A stretch of DNA of 10,676 nt from Verrucomicrobiota bacterium. GTDB lineage: Bacteria; Verrucomicrobiota; Verrucomicrobiia; Chthoniobacterales; UBA10450. The stretch covers positions 1 through 10,676 of the forward strand of contig QHPN01000008.1 of NCBI GenBank assembly GCA_003219115.1, read 5' to 3'. The translations under genes and the position numbers were made by a program. The notes under the pieces were generated by a model. The model was not told the DNA's origin. It was given only the letters and a program-made list of their open reading frames with translations, and did not search any database. This document shows, piece by piece, positions 1 to 6,821 of this stretch; within the stretch, counting starts at the first letter, position 1, and each line of letters opens with the position of its first letter.

Positions 1-579
1 AACAAACTTGGCGATGGCTTCGAGGATACGTTGATCAATGCGCTCCTGCGTTTCACCAATCGCCTGGAGTTGTTTTTTTGGCACACGCAAAGAATGATCA
101 CCCCCGTCCAATAAATACAAGGCGTTGAGCGCTTTTATCTGAGACCGAACCTGCTCGAGGAGATCGAGCGGGCAAAGCGGGTCTCGGGTTCCCTGGACAA
201 AGAGAATCGGCGTTTCTAGTTCGCGCAGAACTTTGTCACGCAACTTTGTCCGGTCCCCGCCGCCGCAGAGTGGATAGCCGAGGCAAATCAGGCCTGCGAC
301 TTTTTCCTCGCGCGATACATGACAACCAATCCGCCCGCCCATGCTCTTGCCGATCAAAAATATTTGGCCGGATGTTTTATCGCGTAATTGCACGAGAGCT
401 CGATGATGGGCAGCGACGAGTTGCGGCGGCGGATCGGGCCGCCTTCGGCCCTCTCGCATATAATCGTAATCGAGTAACGTGACCTCGCCGATAGTTTCTA
501 AGCGCTCTTTCCATCCTTGCATCCAGGGATGGGTCGACGGCGCGCCAGCCCCGGGCGCAAAGAGAAAACTAGGTTTCAT
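1..579 (-). CDS. alpha/beta-hydrolase, KANL3/Tex30 type (3' partial)
   Basis: The gene starts at ATG (577-579) and runs off the left edge; 193 codons are visible and no stop is seen. The protein has the alpha/beta-hydrolase plan. An early FLFAPGAGAPSTHPWM segment could hold the oxyanion turn. The nucleophile elbow is GKSMGGR with Ser79, the acid is probably Asp133 in QGTRDPLCP, and the base is His162 in GGDHSL. The early APGAG segment with a GKSMGGR elbow fits the KANL3/Tex30 group of small predicted hydrolases (dienelactone-hydrolase-like), which are cytoplasmic and of unknown substrate. The family is about 200-220 residues long, so only a short tail should be missing. The start lies one base after the stop of the NUDIX gene, which suggests cotranscription and perhaps translational coupling. 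The family call is secure; the substrate is not known. Confidence 0.88.
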   Translation of the reverse strand, partial: MKPSFLFAPGAGAPSTHPWMQGWKERLETIGEVTLLDYDYMREGRRRPDPPPQLVAAHHRALVQLRDKTSGQIFLIGKSMGGRIGCHVSREEKVAGLICLGYPLCGGGDRTKLRDKVLRELETPILFVQGTRDPLCPLDLLEQVRSQIKALNALYLLDGGDHSLRVPKKQLQAIGETQERIDQRILEAIAKFV

Positions 580-580
580 G

Positions 581-1057
581 TTACCGCGCCTTTAATGCAG
601 CTTGTAGTCGGTCGAGAAATGGCGTTTGCGCTTCTTTCAATTTACGACGGGCATCTTTCAGCGAAAAGAAACAGGCCTGATCGACTTCCGGAAAATTTTG
701 CATTTTCCCAGAGCGTGGCGGCCACTCCATTTTGAACATGTTCGAGCGACATTGGAAACCGCCCGGCAAATCTCCCTCAAACGCCCAAGCGTAAACCGTT
801 TTGCCGCCTTTCTGTTTCACCCACCCCAAGTCGATCCAATCGGCGCCCTTCGCCGCAATTCCCACCTCCTCTTCAAACTCGATCCCCGCCCGACGCAGCA
901 GGTCCTCCCCGGGATCAATCTCGCCTTTTGGTATTGTCCAGACGCCATCATCTTTGTTTCGAAAAAGAGGGCCACCCGGATGAGCGAGCAAGACTTCCAG
1001 TTGGTCGCCCCGCCTCCGAAACATTAACAGTCCGGCGCTGGTTCGTGATCGAGCCAT
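581..1057 (-). CDS. NUDIX hydrolase with altered Nudix box
   Basis: This 158-residue protein matches the NUDIX fold. It opens with SAGLLMFRRR and then has WTIPKGEIDPGED leading into the Nudix box at residues 45-67. These enzymes cleave nucleoside diphosphates linked to another group, using Mg2+ held by the box glutamates. The PKGE..PGE form is common in bacterial NTP/dinucleotide pyrophosphohydrolases of about 150 residues, so the length is normal. Gly45, Glu51 and the metal-binding cluster EFEEEVG are present. The usual Arg of the RE.EE motif is Ile59 (codon ATC), which may weaken activity or reflect a divergent subfamily. The ATG start is preceded by only a weak purine stretch. The gene is first in a two-gene unit with the hydrolase downstream. 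The family is sure; the substrate cannot be read from the sequence. Confidence 0.92.
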   Translation of the reverse strand: MARSRTSAGLLMFRRRGDQLEVLLAHPGGPLFRNKDDGVWTIPKGEIDPGEDLLRRAGIEFEEEVGIAAKGADWIDLGWVKQKGGKTVYAWAFEGDLPGGFQCRSNMFKMEWPPRSGKMQNFPEVDQACFFSLKDARRKLKEAQTPFLDRLQAALKAR

Positions 1058-1075
1058 TCGCGGAACTCTAACTGC

Positions 1076-1100
1076 GGATCACGCGGATGACACGGATTGG
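1076..1100. repeat. short GGAT-type tandem repeat
   Basis: GGATCACGC, GGATGACAC and GGATTGG follow one another as three imperfect 9-base units, about 20 bases upstream of the NUDIX start on the other strand. From memory, similar GGAT.ACAC strings are scattered between genes in several soil lineages, so this may be a piece of a dispersed repeat. No function can be inferred from the window alone. Confidence 0.35.
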
Positions 1101-1220
1101 ATTCAGAAACGGGTCTACCAAATACACCTAAAAGTCCTAGGTCAGATTCCTTAAGGATTGGAACCAAATGGCACGTTAAATCGAACAATCACGCGAGGCT
1201 TCGCGTCCGAATTAATTATG

Positions 1221-1229
1221 GAGGGTATT
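1221..1229 (+). promoter_or_regulatory. strong ribosome binding site for the TPR-like gene
   Basis: GAGGG sits five bases before the ATG at 1230, within ATGGAGGGTATTATG. It is the best Shine-Dalgarno match in the window. It fixes the start at 1230 and not at an earlier in-frame codon at 1158, which has no such site. Confidence 0.7.
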
Positions 1230-1433
1230 ATGAATCAGGAAGTGCGAGAGTTGAACGTGCCTCTGCAACTGGACCTGTCGGAGCTAAATGATCTGCGATG
1301 TCTTCGGGCGGCAGAAGGTTATGCCGAACTGGGAATGTACGACGAGGCAAACGCCGAAATCGCAAAGGTTAGTCCGACCTGCCGGTTATTTCGTTTGTTC
1401 GTGTGCGCAAAACTTGTCTCTAGCCACGGTTAA
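1230..1433 (+). CDS. small TPR-like protein, probably 3'-truncated
   Basis: The 67-residue product begins MNQEVRELNVPLQLDLSEL. It then has RAAEGYAELGMYDEANAEI at about residues 27-45, a good match to one TPR helix pair (the A-G-Y-L-G-Y-A-I pattern). I recall complete relatives of about 90-110 residues in Verrucomicrobiota, in which a second helix pair follows a D/S-P-x-x-R turn. Here that turn is present (KVSPTCR), but the next residues do not continue the TPR pattern and the frame ends soon after. No other frame restores the pattern. The start is set by the strong ribosome binding site. Either the gene lost its 3' half or this is a short variant. It is probably cytoplasmic and protein-binding, with unknown partners. 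It is the only plus-strand gene before asnS. Confidence 0.6.
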   Translation: MNQEVRELNVPLQLDLSELNDLRCLRAAEGYAELGMYDEANAEIAKVSPTCRLFRLFVCAKLVSSHG

Positions 1434-1523
1434 CCGATTAGATATCTGGCATCTTGTCAGGCGGTCACCGAACACGGGTCACCGCATCGCCAAGAATTCC
1501 TCACACCCTCCCCGAAACGCGCA

Positions 1524-1955
1524 TCAGTGCGGGGCGTTCGGGGCCAGTAGATAAATCGCGACCAGCGTGAGCAGGAAATACGACACCAGGACTGCCGCGC
1601 CGGCGTAATCTTTGGCCATTCGCTGACCGAAAAATAGCGCGGTGATCGAGATCGCGGAGATAATCGCGCCATAAAATGCGACCGTCGGATCGCGATCGCG
1701 ACTAAGAATGATCAGCACGCAGCCAATCGCACTAAAGCCGCCGGCGGCAATTTCCAGAATGGTAATGACGGTGATGAGAAGCGGAACCATTCCAGCCAAT
1801 GGGCTCTTCGCGAAATGACCTCGAAGAAATTCCAGGTTGCCGCGACGGTCCACAACTTTATCGATACCGGATTGCAAAAAGAGAATCGTGAGAAAGGCTG
1901 AGACCAGTATCTGAAGCAACCAAATCACGTTCTCATACACGAACAGGCATAACAT
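1524..1955 (-). CDS. DoxX-like integral membrane protein
   Basis: This 143-residue protein is very hydrophobic, with four likely membrane helices at about residues 10-28, 56-76, 92-109 and 118-138. The first ends in LFLQSGIDKVVD, close to the F..SG.DK segment of DoxX-family proteins. The second carries Glu68, and the last loop and helix read QRMAKDYAGAAVLVSYF, a pattern I associate with the same family. Length and topology fit DoxX. Members have been linked to quinone or thiosulfate metabolism and redox stress, but most, including this one, have no defined reaction. An AGGAA ribosome binding site lies about seven bases before the ATG. The neighbouring permease gene lies 114 bases upstream on the same strand, with a hairpin repeat between them, so shared transcription is uncertain. 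Confidence 0.8.
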   Translation of the reverse strand: MLCLFVYENVIWLLQILVSAFLTILFLQSGIDKVVDRRGNLEFLRGHFAKSPLAGMVPLLITVITILEIAAGGFSAIGCVLIILSRDRDPTVAFYGAIISAISITALFFGQRMAKDYAGAAVLVSYFLLTLVAIYLLAPNAPH

Positions 1956-2016
1956 GAGCCAATTCCTGCCACGGTATAAAGTTGCGAGTCAACTAAAACT
2001 GGAATGGACTTCGAAT

Positions 2017-2074
2017 TGTAGGACGTCTGTTTCGGACGCCTACACGAGCCGGCGTTTCACAGAAATGCCCTACA
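2017..2074. repeat. GTAGGGC-type palindromic intergenic repeat
   Basis: The element begins TGTAGGAC and ends GCCCTACA, so its ends are imperfect inverted repeats. Inside, GTAGGaCGTCTG (2018-2029) pairs with CGGACGCCTAC (2033-2043) across a TTT loop. The stem has eleven pairs, one bulged A and one G-T wobble. The same GCCCTAC/GTAGGGC core recurs at 8781-8825, so the two may belong to one dispersed family. Its right edge supplies the TAG stop codon of the permease gene. It could also act as an RNA 3'-end stabiliser or weak terminator for the permease transcript, though no T-tract follows. Confidence 0.5.
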
Positions 2075-3407
2075 AGTTTGTCGGTTGTCGTCCTCGCCAA
2101 AGCGGATAGACGAGCGCGCCGGCGGCGAGAATACCGACACCAATGCCAGCATTGCGCGGAAATTGAAGAATCGTGCTGATTGAAATGGCCCAACACGCGA
2201 GCACGAACAGGCTTGTTGTAACTGGATGCCAGGGAACGCGAAGATGCTTCTCGTCAGTAGGTTTGTTCTGAAGACGCGCTCGGAAAATCAGCAAGGACGC
2301 GCCAGTTAATCCAAAAAAAAGCACGTCGATCGCGACAACGTAGTTAAGAATCTGATCATATTTGCCCGTGAAAGCGATCGCTGCGGCACAAATACCCTGA
2401 AGAATGATCGCCACTGTTGGCACTTGCGTCCTCGGGTCGAGATAACCGACGGCTTTGAAAAAGACGCCGTCGCGCGCCATGGCATAGTAAACGCGCGGCG
2501 CAGTGAGAATGCTCTGGCTAAGGAATCCAAGAGTTGAAACCGCAATTCCGGTCGCGATCAAATGAGCGCCACGTTCACCCAAAGCATGACGCATTACCTC
2601 CGAAGCGGGAACATTTGTACCCGCGAGACCAGCTACTCCGAGCGCGCGCAGACAAGAATAGCTAACGAGAACATAGCAAAGAATGACGCTAATCACTCCG
2701 ATCAGTAATCCGCGGGGCAAATCGCGCCGCGGATGGCGCATTTCACCACTGACGAAACTTGCCGTCTGCCAGCCACCGTAGGCAAAGATGACCGGCGCCA
2801 TCGCCCGGCCGAGGCCAGCGAACCCGCCGGAGTCGACCGTTGTATCCACTCCCCTGAGATTTGTCGCGATTGGCCCGAAACATCCCACGCCAATCAGCAA
2901 CGCAATCGCTACCAGCTTGGTTAGCATCAAGGCGCTTTGCACGTTGCTGCCAGCGCGCACGCCCAAGCAATTAATCGCCGTCAGAACCGTAAGCGCCAGA
3001 GCAGCCAGGATCTGTTCGGGAATGGCCAAGCCGAATATTTCGCCACAATAGCGACCAAAGATGATGGCGGCGCCCGCCATTCCGCCGGTCTGAACAACGA
3101 GAAGAAGGGTCCACCCATACAAGAACGCAACAATCGGATGATAGGCATCCCGCAGATAGGCATATTGACCACCGACGCGAGGTCGCAGCGCCGCAAGCTC
3201 GGCGTAAACGAACGCGCCGATCAGCGCGATCAGTCCGCCAATCAGCCAGGCTCCGAGAATGAGCGCCGGTGTGTGGACATTGCGGGCGACGACTGCGGGA
3301 TTTACGAAAATACCCGCGCCGATGATCCCTCCCATCACGATCATGGTGGCGTCGAATACACCGAGTCGCCGGGCCAGCGGGACTTCCTCGGGCTGGGAGT
3401 TACCCAT
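2070..3407 (-). CDS. APC-superfamily amino acid permease
   Basis: This 445-residue protein of about 12 membrane helices is a secondary transporter of the amino acid-polyamine-organocation superfamily. It should import or exchange amino acids across the inner membrane. The first helix has the broken-helix motif GGIIGAGIF (residues 26-34). YAELAALRPRVGGQYAYL (68-85) is the family's loop-and-helix 3 signature. FAYGGWQTASFVSGEM with RHPRRDLPRG (208-233) is the helix 6-7 signature seen in LAT-type and YfnA-like members. The length is normal. The substrate cannot be assigned. The gene starts six bases after the stop of the lipoprotein gene and has no clear Shine-Dalgarno, so translational coupling is likely. 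The stop codon TAG lies at the edge of a palindromic repeat, so the last residues may have been changed when the repeat arrived. Confidence 0.93.
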   Translation of the reverse strand: MGNSQPEEVPLARRLGVFDATMIVMGGIIGAGIFVNPAVVARNVHTPALILGAWLIGGLIALIGAFVYAELAALRPRVGGQYAYLRDAYHPIVAFLYGWTLLLVVQTGGMAGAAIIFGRYCGEIFGLAIPEQILAALALTVLTAINCLGVRAGSNVQSALMLTKLVAIALLIGVGCFGPIATNLRGVDTTVDSGGFAGLGRAMAPVIFAYGGWQTASFVSGEMRHPRRDLPRGLLIGVISVILCYVLVSYSCLRALGVAGLAGTNVPASEVMRHALGERGAHLIATGIAVSTLGFLSQSILTAPRVYYAMARDGVFFKAVGYLDPRTQVPTVAIILQGICAAAIAFTGKYDQILNYVVAIDVLFFGLTGASLLIFRARLQNKPTDEKHLRVPWHPVTTSLFVLACWAISISTILQFPRNAGIGVGILAAGALVYPLWRGRQPTNL

Positions 3408-3413
3408 TTCTTA

Positions 3414-3737
3414 CTACTTCACTTTTGTCAGGACGAGCTTCGAACCGTTAGGATCTTTTAAAGTCATTTTGTCGCCGACCAGTTCCATCTGATAAACGGA
3501 AGTGGCAATTGACGTTTCGATCTTAATCCGGTGGTTATCTCCAAAGCTGTACCGGCCGCGATTCGTGCCCATCTGGACCGAGCCGTCATTAGAGAACTCC
3601 CAAACCATCGCAGTTGAATCATCGCCAACCCGCCAGGAGCCGACGATTTGATGGGACGCGCCGCCGCAACCGGTGACGATGCAGAAAGAGACGAGCAAGC
3701 AAGCAGCGGTGAAGCAATGACTCGAAAGCGACTTCAC
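3414..3737 (-). CDS. small lipoprotein, lipocalin-like or unknown domain
   Basis: The product is a predicted lipoprotein. From a GTG start at 3735-3737 it has 107 residues: MKSLSSH, a hydrophobic stretch (about residues 9-22) and the lipobox VTGC, with Cys24 as the lipidated residue. The mature part has IVGSWRVGDDST followed by strand-like segments (MVWEFSNDGSVQMG, GRYSF, RIKIET, YQMELVGDKMTLKDPNG). The G-x-W opening and alternating strands suggest a small beta-barrel such as a lipocalin-like/DUF5640-type domain; that is inference. An in-frame TTG at 3773 would add 12 residues but would lie inside an inverted repeat and give an unusually long signal peptide, so I prefer the GTG. It ends in tandem stops (TAG TAA) just before the permease and is probably in an operon with it. 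Confidence 0.72.
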   Translation of the reverse strand: MKSLSSHCFTAACLLVSFCIVTGCGGASHQIVGSWRVGDDSTAMVWEFSNDGSVQMGTNRGRYSFGDNHRIKIETSIATSVYQMELVGDKMTLKDPNGSKLVLTKVK

Positions 3738-3755
3738 AATGCCGATTGTGAGTGG

Positions 3756-3778
3756 CGTGCTTGTGATCCGCAAGCACG
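3756..3778. promoter_or_regulatory. perfect 8-bp inverted repeat upstream of the lipoprotein gene
   Basis: CGTGCTTG and CAAGCACG are perfect inverted arms separated by seven bases (TGATCCG). The site lies about 19-41 bases upstream of the chosen GTG start of the lipoprotein-permease pair. That is a sensible position for an operator or for a 5'-leader hairpin. It could equally be an unrelated small palindrome. No promoter boxes near it are convincing. Confidence 0.35.
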
Positions 3779-3834
3779 TTGATAGCGGATTTCTAGCACA
3801 CGTCGCATTTTAACGCTGCGAACCTCAATCTTCT

Positions 3835-4016
3835 TCTCATTAAACACCGGCCTTTAGTCCGGGTAACCCGCACTCATCGCATTAAGTCGTTTTCAACGGC
3901 TTTCTCTTGCTGATAACGCAAGCCGCAGCCCCTAATGGACCTCGGTCTCGATACCAAGCCGTTAAAACGGCTCGTTTCCCTCTGAATCACCGGCATGAAG
4001 GCCGGTGTTAATGAGA
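3835..4016. repeat. REPIN-like element with terminal inverted repeats
   Basis: The element is 182 bp long and bounded by inverted copies of TCTCATTAA(A)CACCGGC (3835-3851) and GCCGGTGTTAATGAGA (4001-4016), which differ by one base. The right arm contains a perfect hairpin, CACCGGC-ATGAAG-GCCGGTG (3988-4007); the left arm has a decayed version (ACCGGCCTTTAGTCCGGG). Two inner hairpins mirror each other: GTCGTT-TTC-AACGGC (3886-3900) and GCCGTT-AA-AACGGC (3958-3971). Two inverted hairpin-bearing ends around a short spacer are the layout of REPIN or BIME elements, which are moved in trans by REP-associated tyrosine transposases. No transposase lies in this window. The decay of the left arm suggests an old copy. 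It separates the lipoprotein operon from asnS. Confidence 0.7.
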
Positions 4017-4140
4017 GCGCGACCCAAAGCGCGGCGCCTTCCATCACTTGGTTGGCAATCGTATCCTCTGGCGCCCGTTTGGAGAATGCATCGCCCCGCT
4101 TGAGTGTCTCCTCTGCCTCGTCCAACTTCCCGCCGTGCTC
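4017..4140 (-). pseudogene. possible relic of an antisense coding gene
   Basis: On the minus strand this stretch reads as protein-like sequence: CEHGGKLDEAEETLKRGDAF at the left, then SKRAPEDTIANQVMEGAALW and VALS. It stops being protein-like exactly where the REPIN-like element begins at 4016 and where asnS begins on the other strand. The LDEAEE..KRGDAF segment resembles a TPR helix pair. It has no start codon in a credible position and no natural end, so it is best read as a remnant of a larger gene. It could instead be a chance open frame in the asnS leader; I cannot decide from one sequence. Confidence 0.3.
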
Positions 4141-5523
4141 GCACCGACTTCGATAAAGGACGCGTTGAATCAAACGGCGCCGGTTGAGAAAATACTAGTG
4201 CAGGGCTGGGTGCGAACGCGCCGCGATGCAAAAGATTTCTCGTTTATCGAACTGAACGATGGCTCCTCGTTGCGCAATTTACAGATCATCGCCCGAAACA
4301 GCCTGCCGAATTATGCAGCGATTCAGCGCCTGATTGCCGGCGCATCGGTCATCGTGGGTGGAGCGTTGGCCGCATCACAAGGCAAGGGACAACAGTGGGA
4401 GCTAATTGCTGATAACGTGACTATCATCGGCCTGTCCGATGATAGTTATCCGCTGCAAAAGAAGGGGCATACTCCGGAATTCCTGCGCGAGATCGCGCAC
4501 CTGCGTCCGCGTTCGAATCTTTTTGGTTGTGTCTTTCGCGTTCGCAGCCGGCTCGCCTTCGCCATTCATCAATTTTTTCAGGAGCGCGGCTTTTACTACA
4601 TTCACACGCCGATCATTACTGGGAGCGACTGCGAAGGAGCGGGAGAATTGTTTCGTGTGACTGGCATTGATTGCACGAATCCGCCGCGAAAACCGGATGG
4701 CTCGATCGATTACAACAGGGATTTCTTTGGACGCTCCACCTATTTGACCGTGAGTGGACAACTCGAGGCCGAAGCATTCGCTTCCGCTTTGTCCAAAGTT
4801 TATACCTTTGGCCCGACCTTTCGCGCGGAAAACTCCAATACCTCGCGTCACGCTAACGAGTTTTGGATGATAGAGCCGGAGATGGCATTTACCGATCTGA
4901 ACGGCAACATGGATCTGGCGGAGGAAATCGTGAAATATCTCATCCGCGACGTGCGGGAGAAATGCCCGGAGGAGCTCGGCTTGTTCGCAAAGTTTGTCGA
5001 CAAGGAATTGCTGTCACGGCTCGATTTCGTGGTCGATAGGCCATTTCAGCGAATCAGTTACACCGAGGCGATCGAGTTACTGAAGAAGAGCACAGAAAAG
5101 TTCGAGTTTCCGGTCGATTACGGCTTAAATCTACAGTCGGAGCACGAGCGCTGGCTGACCGAGAGGCATTTCAAATGTCCGGTGACGGTTTTCAATTATC
5201 CCAAGGAGATCAAGCCGTTCTACATGCGTTTGAACGATGACGGCAAAACCGTGACTGCGATGGACCTGCTGGTGCCGGGAATTGGCGAGATTGTCGGGGG
5301 AAGCCAGCGCGAGGAACGCCTGGAGGTCCTGGAAGCGAACATGCAACGGCACAAAATGGAGCCGAAGGATTACAAGTGGTATCTCGATCTTCGACGCTAC
5401 GGGACGGTACCACACTCCGGTTTTGGCCTTGGCTTCGAGCGTATGCTAATGTTTGTCACCGGCGTCTCAAATATTCGTGACGTCATTCCTTTTGCTCGCA
5501 CACCGGGAAGCGCGGAGTTCTGA
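4135..5523 (+). CDS. asnS: asparagine--tRNA ligase
   Basis: Class IIb aminoacyl-tRNA synthetase that charges tRNA-Asn with asparagine in the cytoplasm, using ATP. The N-terminal OB-fold shows VQGWVRTRRD (residues 22-31) and binds the anticodon. Motif 1 lies around HQFFQERGFYYIHTPIITGS. GECEGAGE-type sequence appears as DCEGAGELFRVT. Motif 2 is FRAENSNTSRHANEFWMIEPE (starting at residue 229), and motif 3 is GFGLGFERM (429-437). Sequence and order follow E. coli AsnRS closely, and the length of 462 agrees with its 466. I chose the GTG at 4135 because it places the OB-fold as in E. coli. An in-frame TTG at 4048 would add 29 unrelated residues, and no Shine-Dalgarno is clear for either. No promoter is obvious in the 118 bases between the REPIN-like element and the start. 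Direct asparaginylation is therefore available in this organism. Confidence 0.97.
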   Translation: MLAPTSIKDALNQTAPVEKILVQGWVRTRRDAKDFSFIELNDGSSLRNLQIIARNSLPNYAAIQRLIAGASVIVGGALAASQGKGQQWELIADNVTIIGLSDDSYPLQKKGHTPEFLREIAHLRPRSNLFGCVFRVRSRLAFAIHQFFQERGFYYIHTPIITGSDCEGAGELFRVTGIDCTNPPRKPDGSIDYNRDFFGRSTYLTVSGQLEAEAFASALSKVYTFGPTFRAENSNTSRHANEFWMIEPEMAFTDLNGNMDLAEEIVKYLIRDVREKCPEELGLFAKFVDKELLSRLDFVVDRPFQRISYTEAIELLKKSTEKFEFPVDYGLNLQSEHERWLTERHFKCPVTVFNYPKEIKPFYMRLNDDGKTVTAMDLLVPGIGEIVGGSQREERLEVLEANMQRHKMEPKDYKWYLDLRRYGTVPHSGFGLGFERMLMFVTGVSNIRDVIPFARTPGSAEF

Positions 5524-5556
5524 TTTCTAAACGCGGAAAAGCTTGTTATCTTCGGT

Positions 5557-6354
5557 TCAAGATCTGTCGGAGTATCGTTCTGCGGAATATTGAATGGGTT
5601 GCTGGCGAAAAAACCGCGCGAACTCAGCATACAATTCTGGATGCTTGGCGCGGAGCGCATGGGGGCGCTCGAAGAACGCCTCCGTAACTACGGCGAAGAA
5701 CTCTGCCGGATTTTCCGCACCGTAGGTATCCAACACGGTCGGAATTCCAGTTTCATCGGCAACACGTAGTGCAGCAAATTCCCGACTCATCACCCGCGAC
5801 CAGGATTGGTATTCAGCTTTCGTTGCCAGAGCAGGCACGCCGTCGGCCGCGTAGTTCTCGAAGTCGAGCTGATGCGCAAATTCGTGTAAGACGAGGTTCC
5901 TGCCATCCGAAGGATCGGCCGCGCCCCGTCTGGCGTCATCCCAGGCGAGGACGAGCGATCCAAGACGGCGCCCGGTTTGACCAAGCCGATGCTGGTCGGC
6001 TTCCTCCAAGACGTTGGCACCAAGGCTCCGTGTCTCGTGTGCCATGTAGCCCGACGGGTAAACGAGAATCGAAGTAAGCTGCGGATAGTACTCCGTGTTG
6101 CGATGCAACAGGAGAAGGCAGGCCTGAGCCGCGATCGTGACCCGGATCTCGTCAGTCACTTCAAGACCACCGCATCCTTCGAAGCGTTTCTCGGCCAGAA
6201 AGACTTGAACATGACCTAATAGCTCGATCTGATCCGTCTGTGGAAGGCGCCGAAAGATTGGAACATTGCGTCTAATGACCGAACGCCAGGCCGCCGGAAA
6301 TGGTTTTCCCTTTAGGTTTCGGCGACGGCGCTGTTTCAAAAACCCGAAGGTCAT
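5557..6354 (-). CDS. mtfA: MtfA-type zinc-dependent peptidase (M90)
   Basis: At 265 residues this has the same length as E. coli MtfA. The catalytic zinc motif is HEFAHQLD (His157, Glu158, His161), and AENPAEFFAVVTEAFFE supplies the probable third ligand, Glu218. LTSILVYPSGY and LVLAWDDARRG are typical of the family. In E. coli, MtfA is a cytosolic aminopeptidase-like enzyme that binds and inactivates the repressor Mlc, and so affects glucose PTS expression. I cannot say whether that partner exists here; many bacteria without Mlc carry MtfA homologues. The ATG start has a weak ribosome binding site. The gene converges on asnS with 33 bases between stops and no clear terminator hairpin. The family assignment is secure; the physiological role is inference. 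Confidence 0.94.
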   Translation of the reverse strand: MTFGFLKQRRRRNLKGKPFPAAWRSVIRRNVPIFRRLPQTDQIELLGHVQVFLAEKRFEGCGGLEVTDEIRVTIAAQACLLLLHRNTEYYPQLTSILVYPSGYMAHETRSLGANVLEEADQHRLGQTGRRLGSLVLAWDDARRGAADPSDGRNLVLHEFAHQLDFENYAADGVPALATKAEYQSWSRVMSREFAALRVADETGIPTVLDTYGAENPAEFFAVVTEAFFERPHALRAKHPELYAEFARFFRQQPIQYSAERYSDRS

Positions 6355-6459
6355 GCCGGAATCTCTGACTTACTAGGGGAGCGCGTCTAACGATTCTTTA
6401 CCACTCCTTGGCAAGGCTGGAAATAAAGCCTTACGCCTTCGGCAAATTTTGCTTTCGCC

Positions 6460-6821
6460 TTACGGCATCGGCTGCTTGAGATCGTGAAGTTCCTGCCGAT
6501 ACCGATTCAACTTGTCATCATACTCAACTAATTGTCCTTCGGTATACCGCTGATCTGGGCTTCCTGGGAAGCGATTCGTGTTTCGAGGCTTCCTTTCTGT
6601 GCTTTGTAGGCGTCAGCGTCTCGCATGTTCTTCAGCGTCTGGTCTACAGCACTTGGCCTTCTCGTGCTCTCTCCAGCAGGTTGATTTTGCTGCGCCAGAC
6701 GTTCCTGTTCAATCGCAGCCACGCGTTGCGTGGCCAGTTCGTCGTCGGCTTCTTTTTGGCTCGCCGTCAGAACGTTTGCACTAACTTTTACGGCTTGAAT
6801 TAATGCCGAGCCAAGTAGCAC
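6460..6821 (-). pseudogene. frameshifted coiled-coil protein gene
   Basis: From a GTG at 6821 the minus strand reads a charged, helix-rich protein: VKVSANVLTASQKEADDELA, then QRVAAIEQERLAQQ and later LETRIASQEAQI. This frame stops at 6528 after the unlike tail SGIPKDN. The next frame takes up at about 6548 with equally protein-like sequence, RYTEGQLVEYDDKLNRYRQE followed by LHDLKQPMP, and ends at TAA (6460-6462). The simplest reading is one coiled-coil gene broken by an indel near 6545-6560. The 5' end also looks damaged: the GTG has no ribosome binding site and the first residues resemble the tail of a lost signal peptide. I do not recognise the family. A sequencing error in a single assembly would look the same. 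Confidence 0.55.

Noticed and set aside
626..1027. 133-codon open frame on the plus strand
   Set aside because: It is a shadow of the NUDIX gene on the opposite strand and has no recognisable domain.
2937..3461. 174-codon open frame on the plus strand
   Set aside because: It is antisense to the permease and lipoprotein genes; its composition is that of a complementary shadow.
3835..4016. CRISPR array or riboswitch in the hairpin-rich stretch
   Set aside because: The repeats are inverted, not direct, and there is no regular spacer unit. No known riboswitch core is visible, and the downstream asnS would more likely use a T-box, whose consensus is absent.
4048..4134. Longer AsnRS beginning at TTG 4048
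   Set aside because: The 29 extra residues do not resemble AsnRS, and the GTG at 4135 gives the same N-terminal spacing as the E. coli enzyme.
4402..4851. 149-codon open frame on the minus strand
   Set aside because: It is antisense to the conserved asnS catalytic core.
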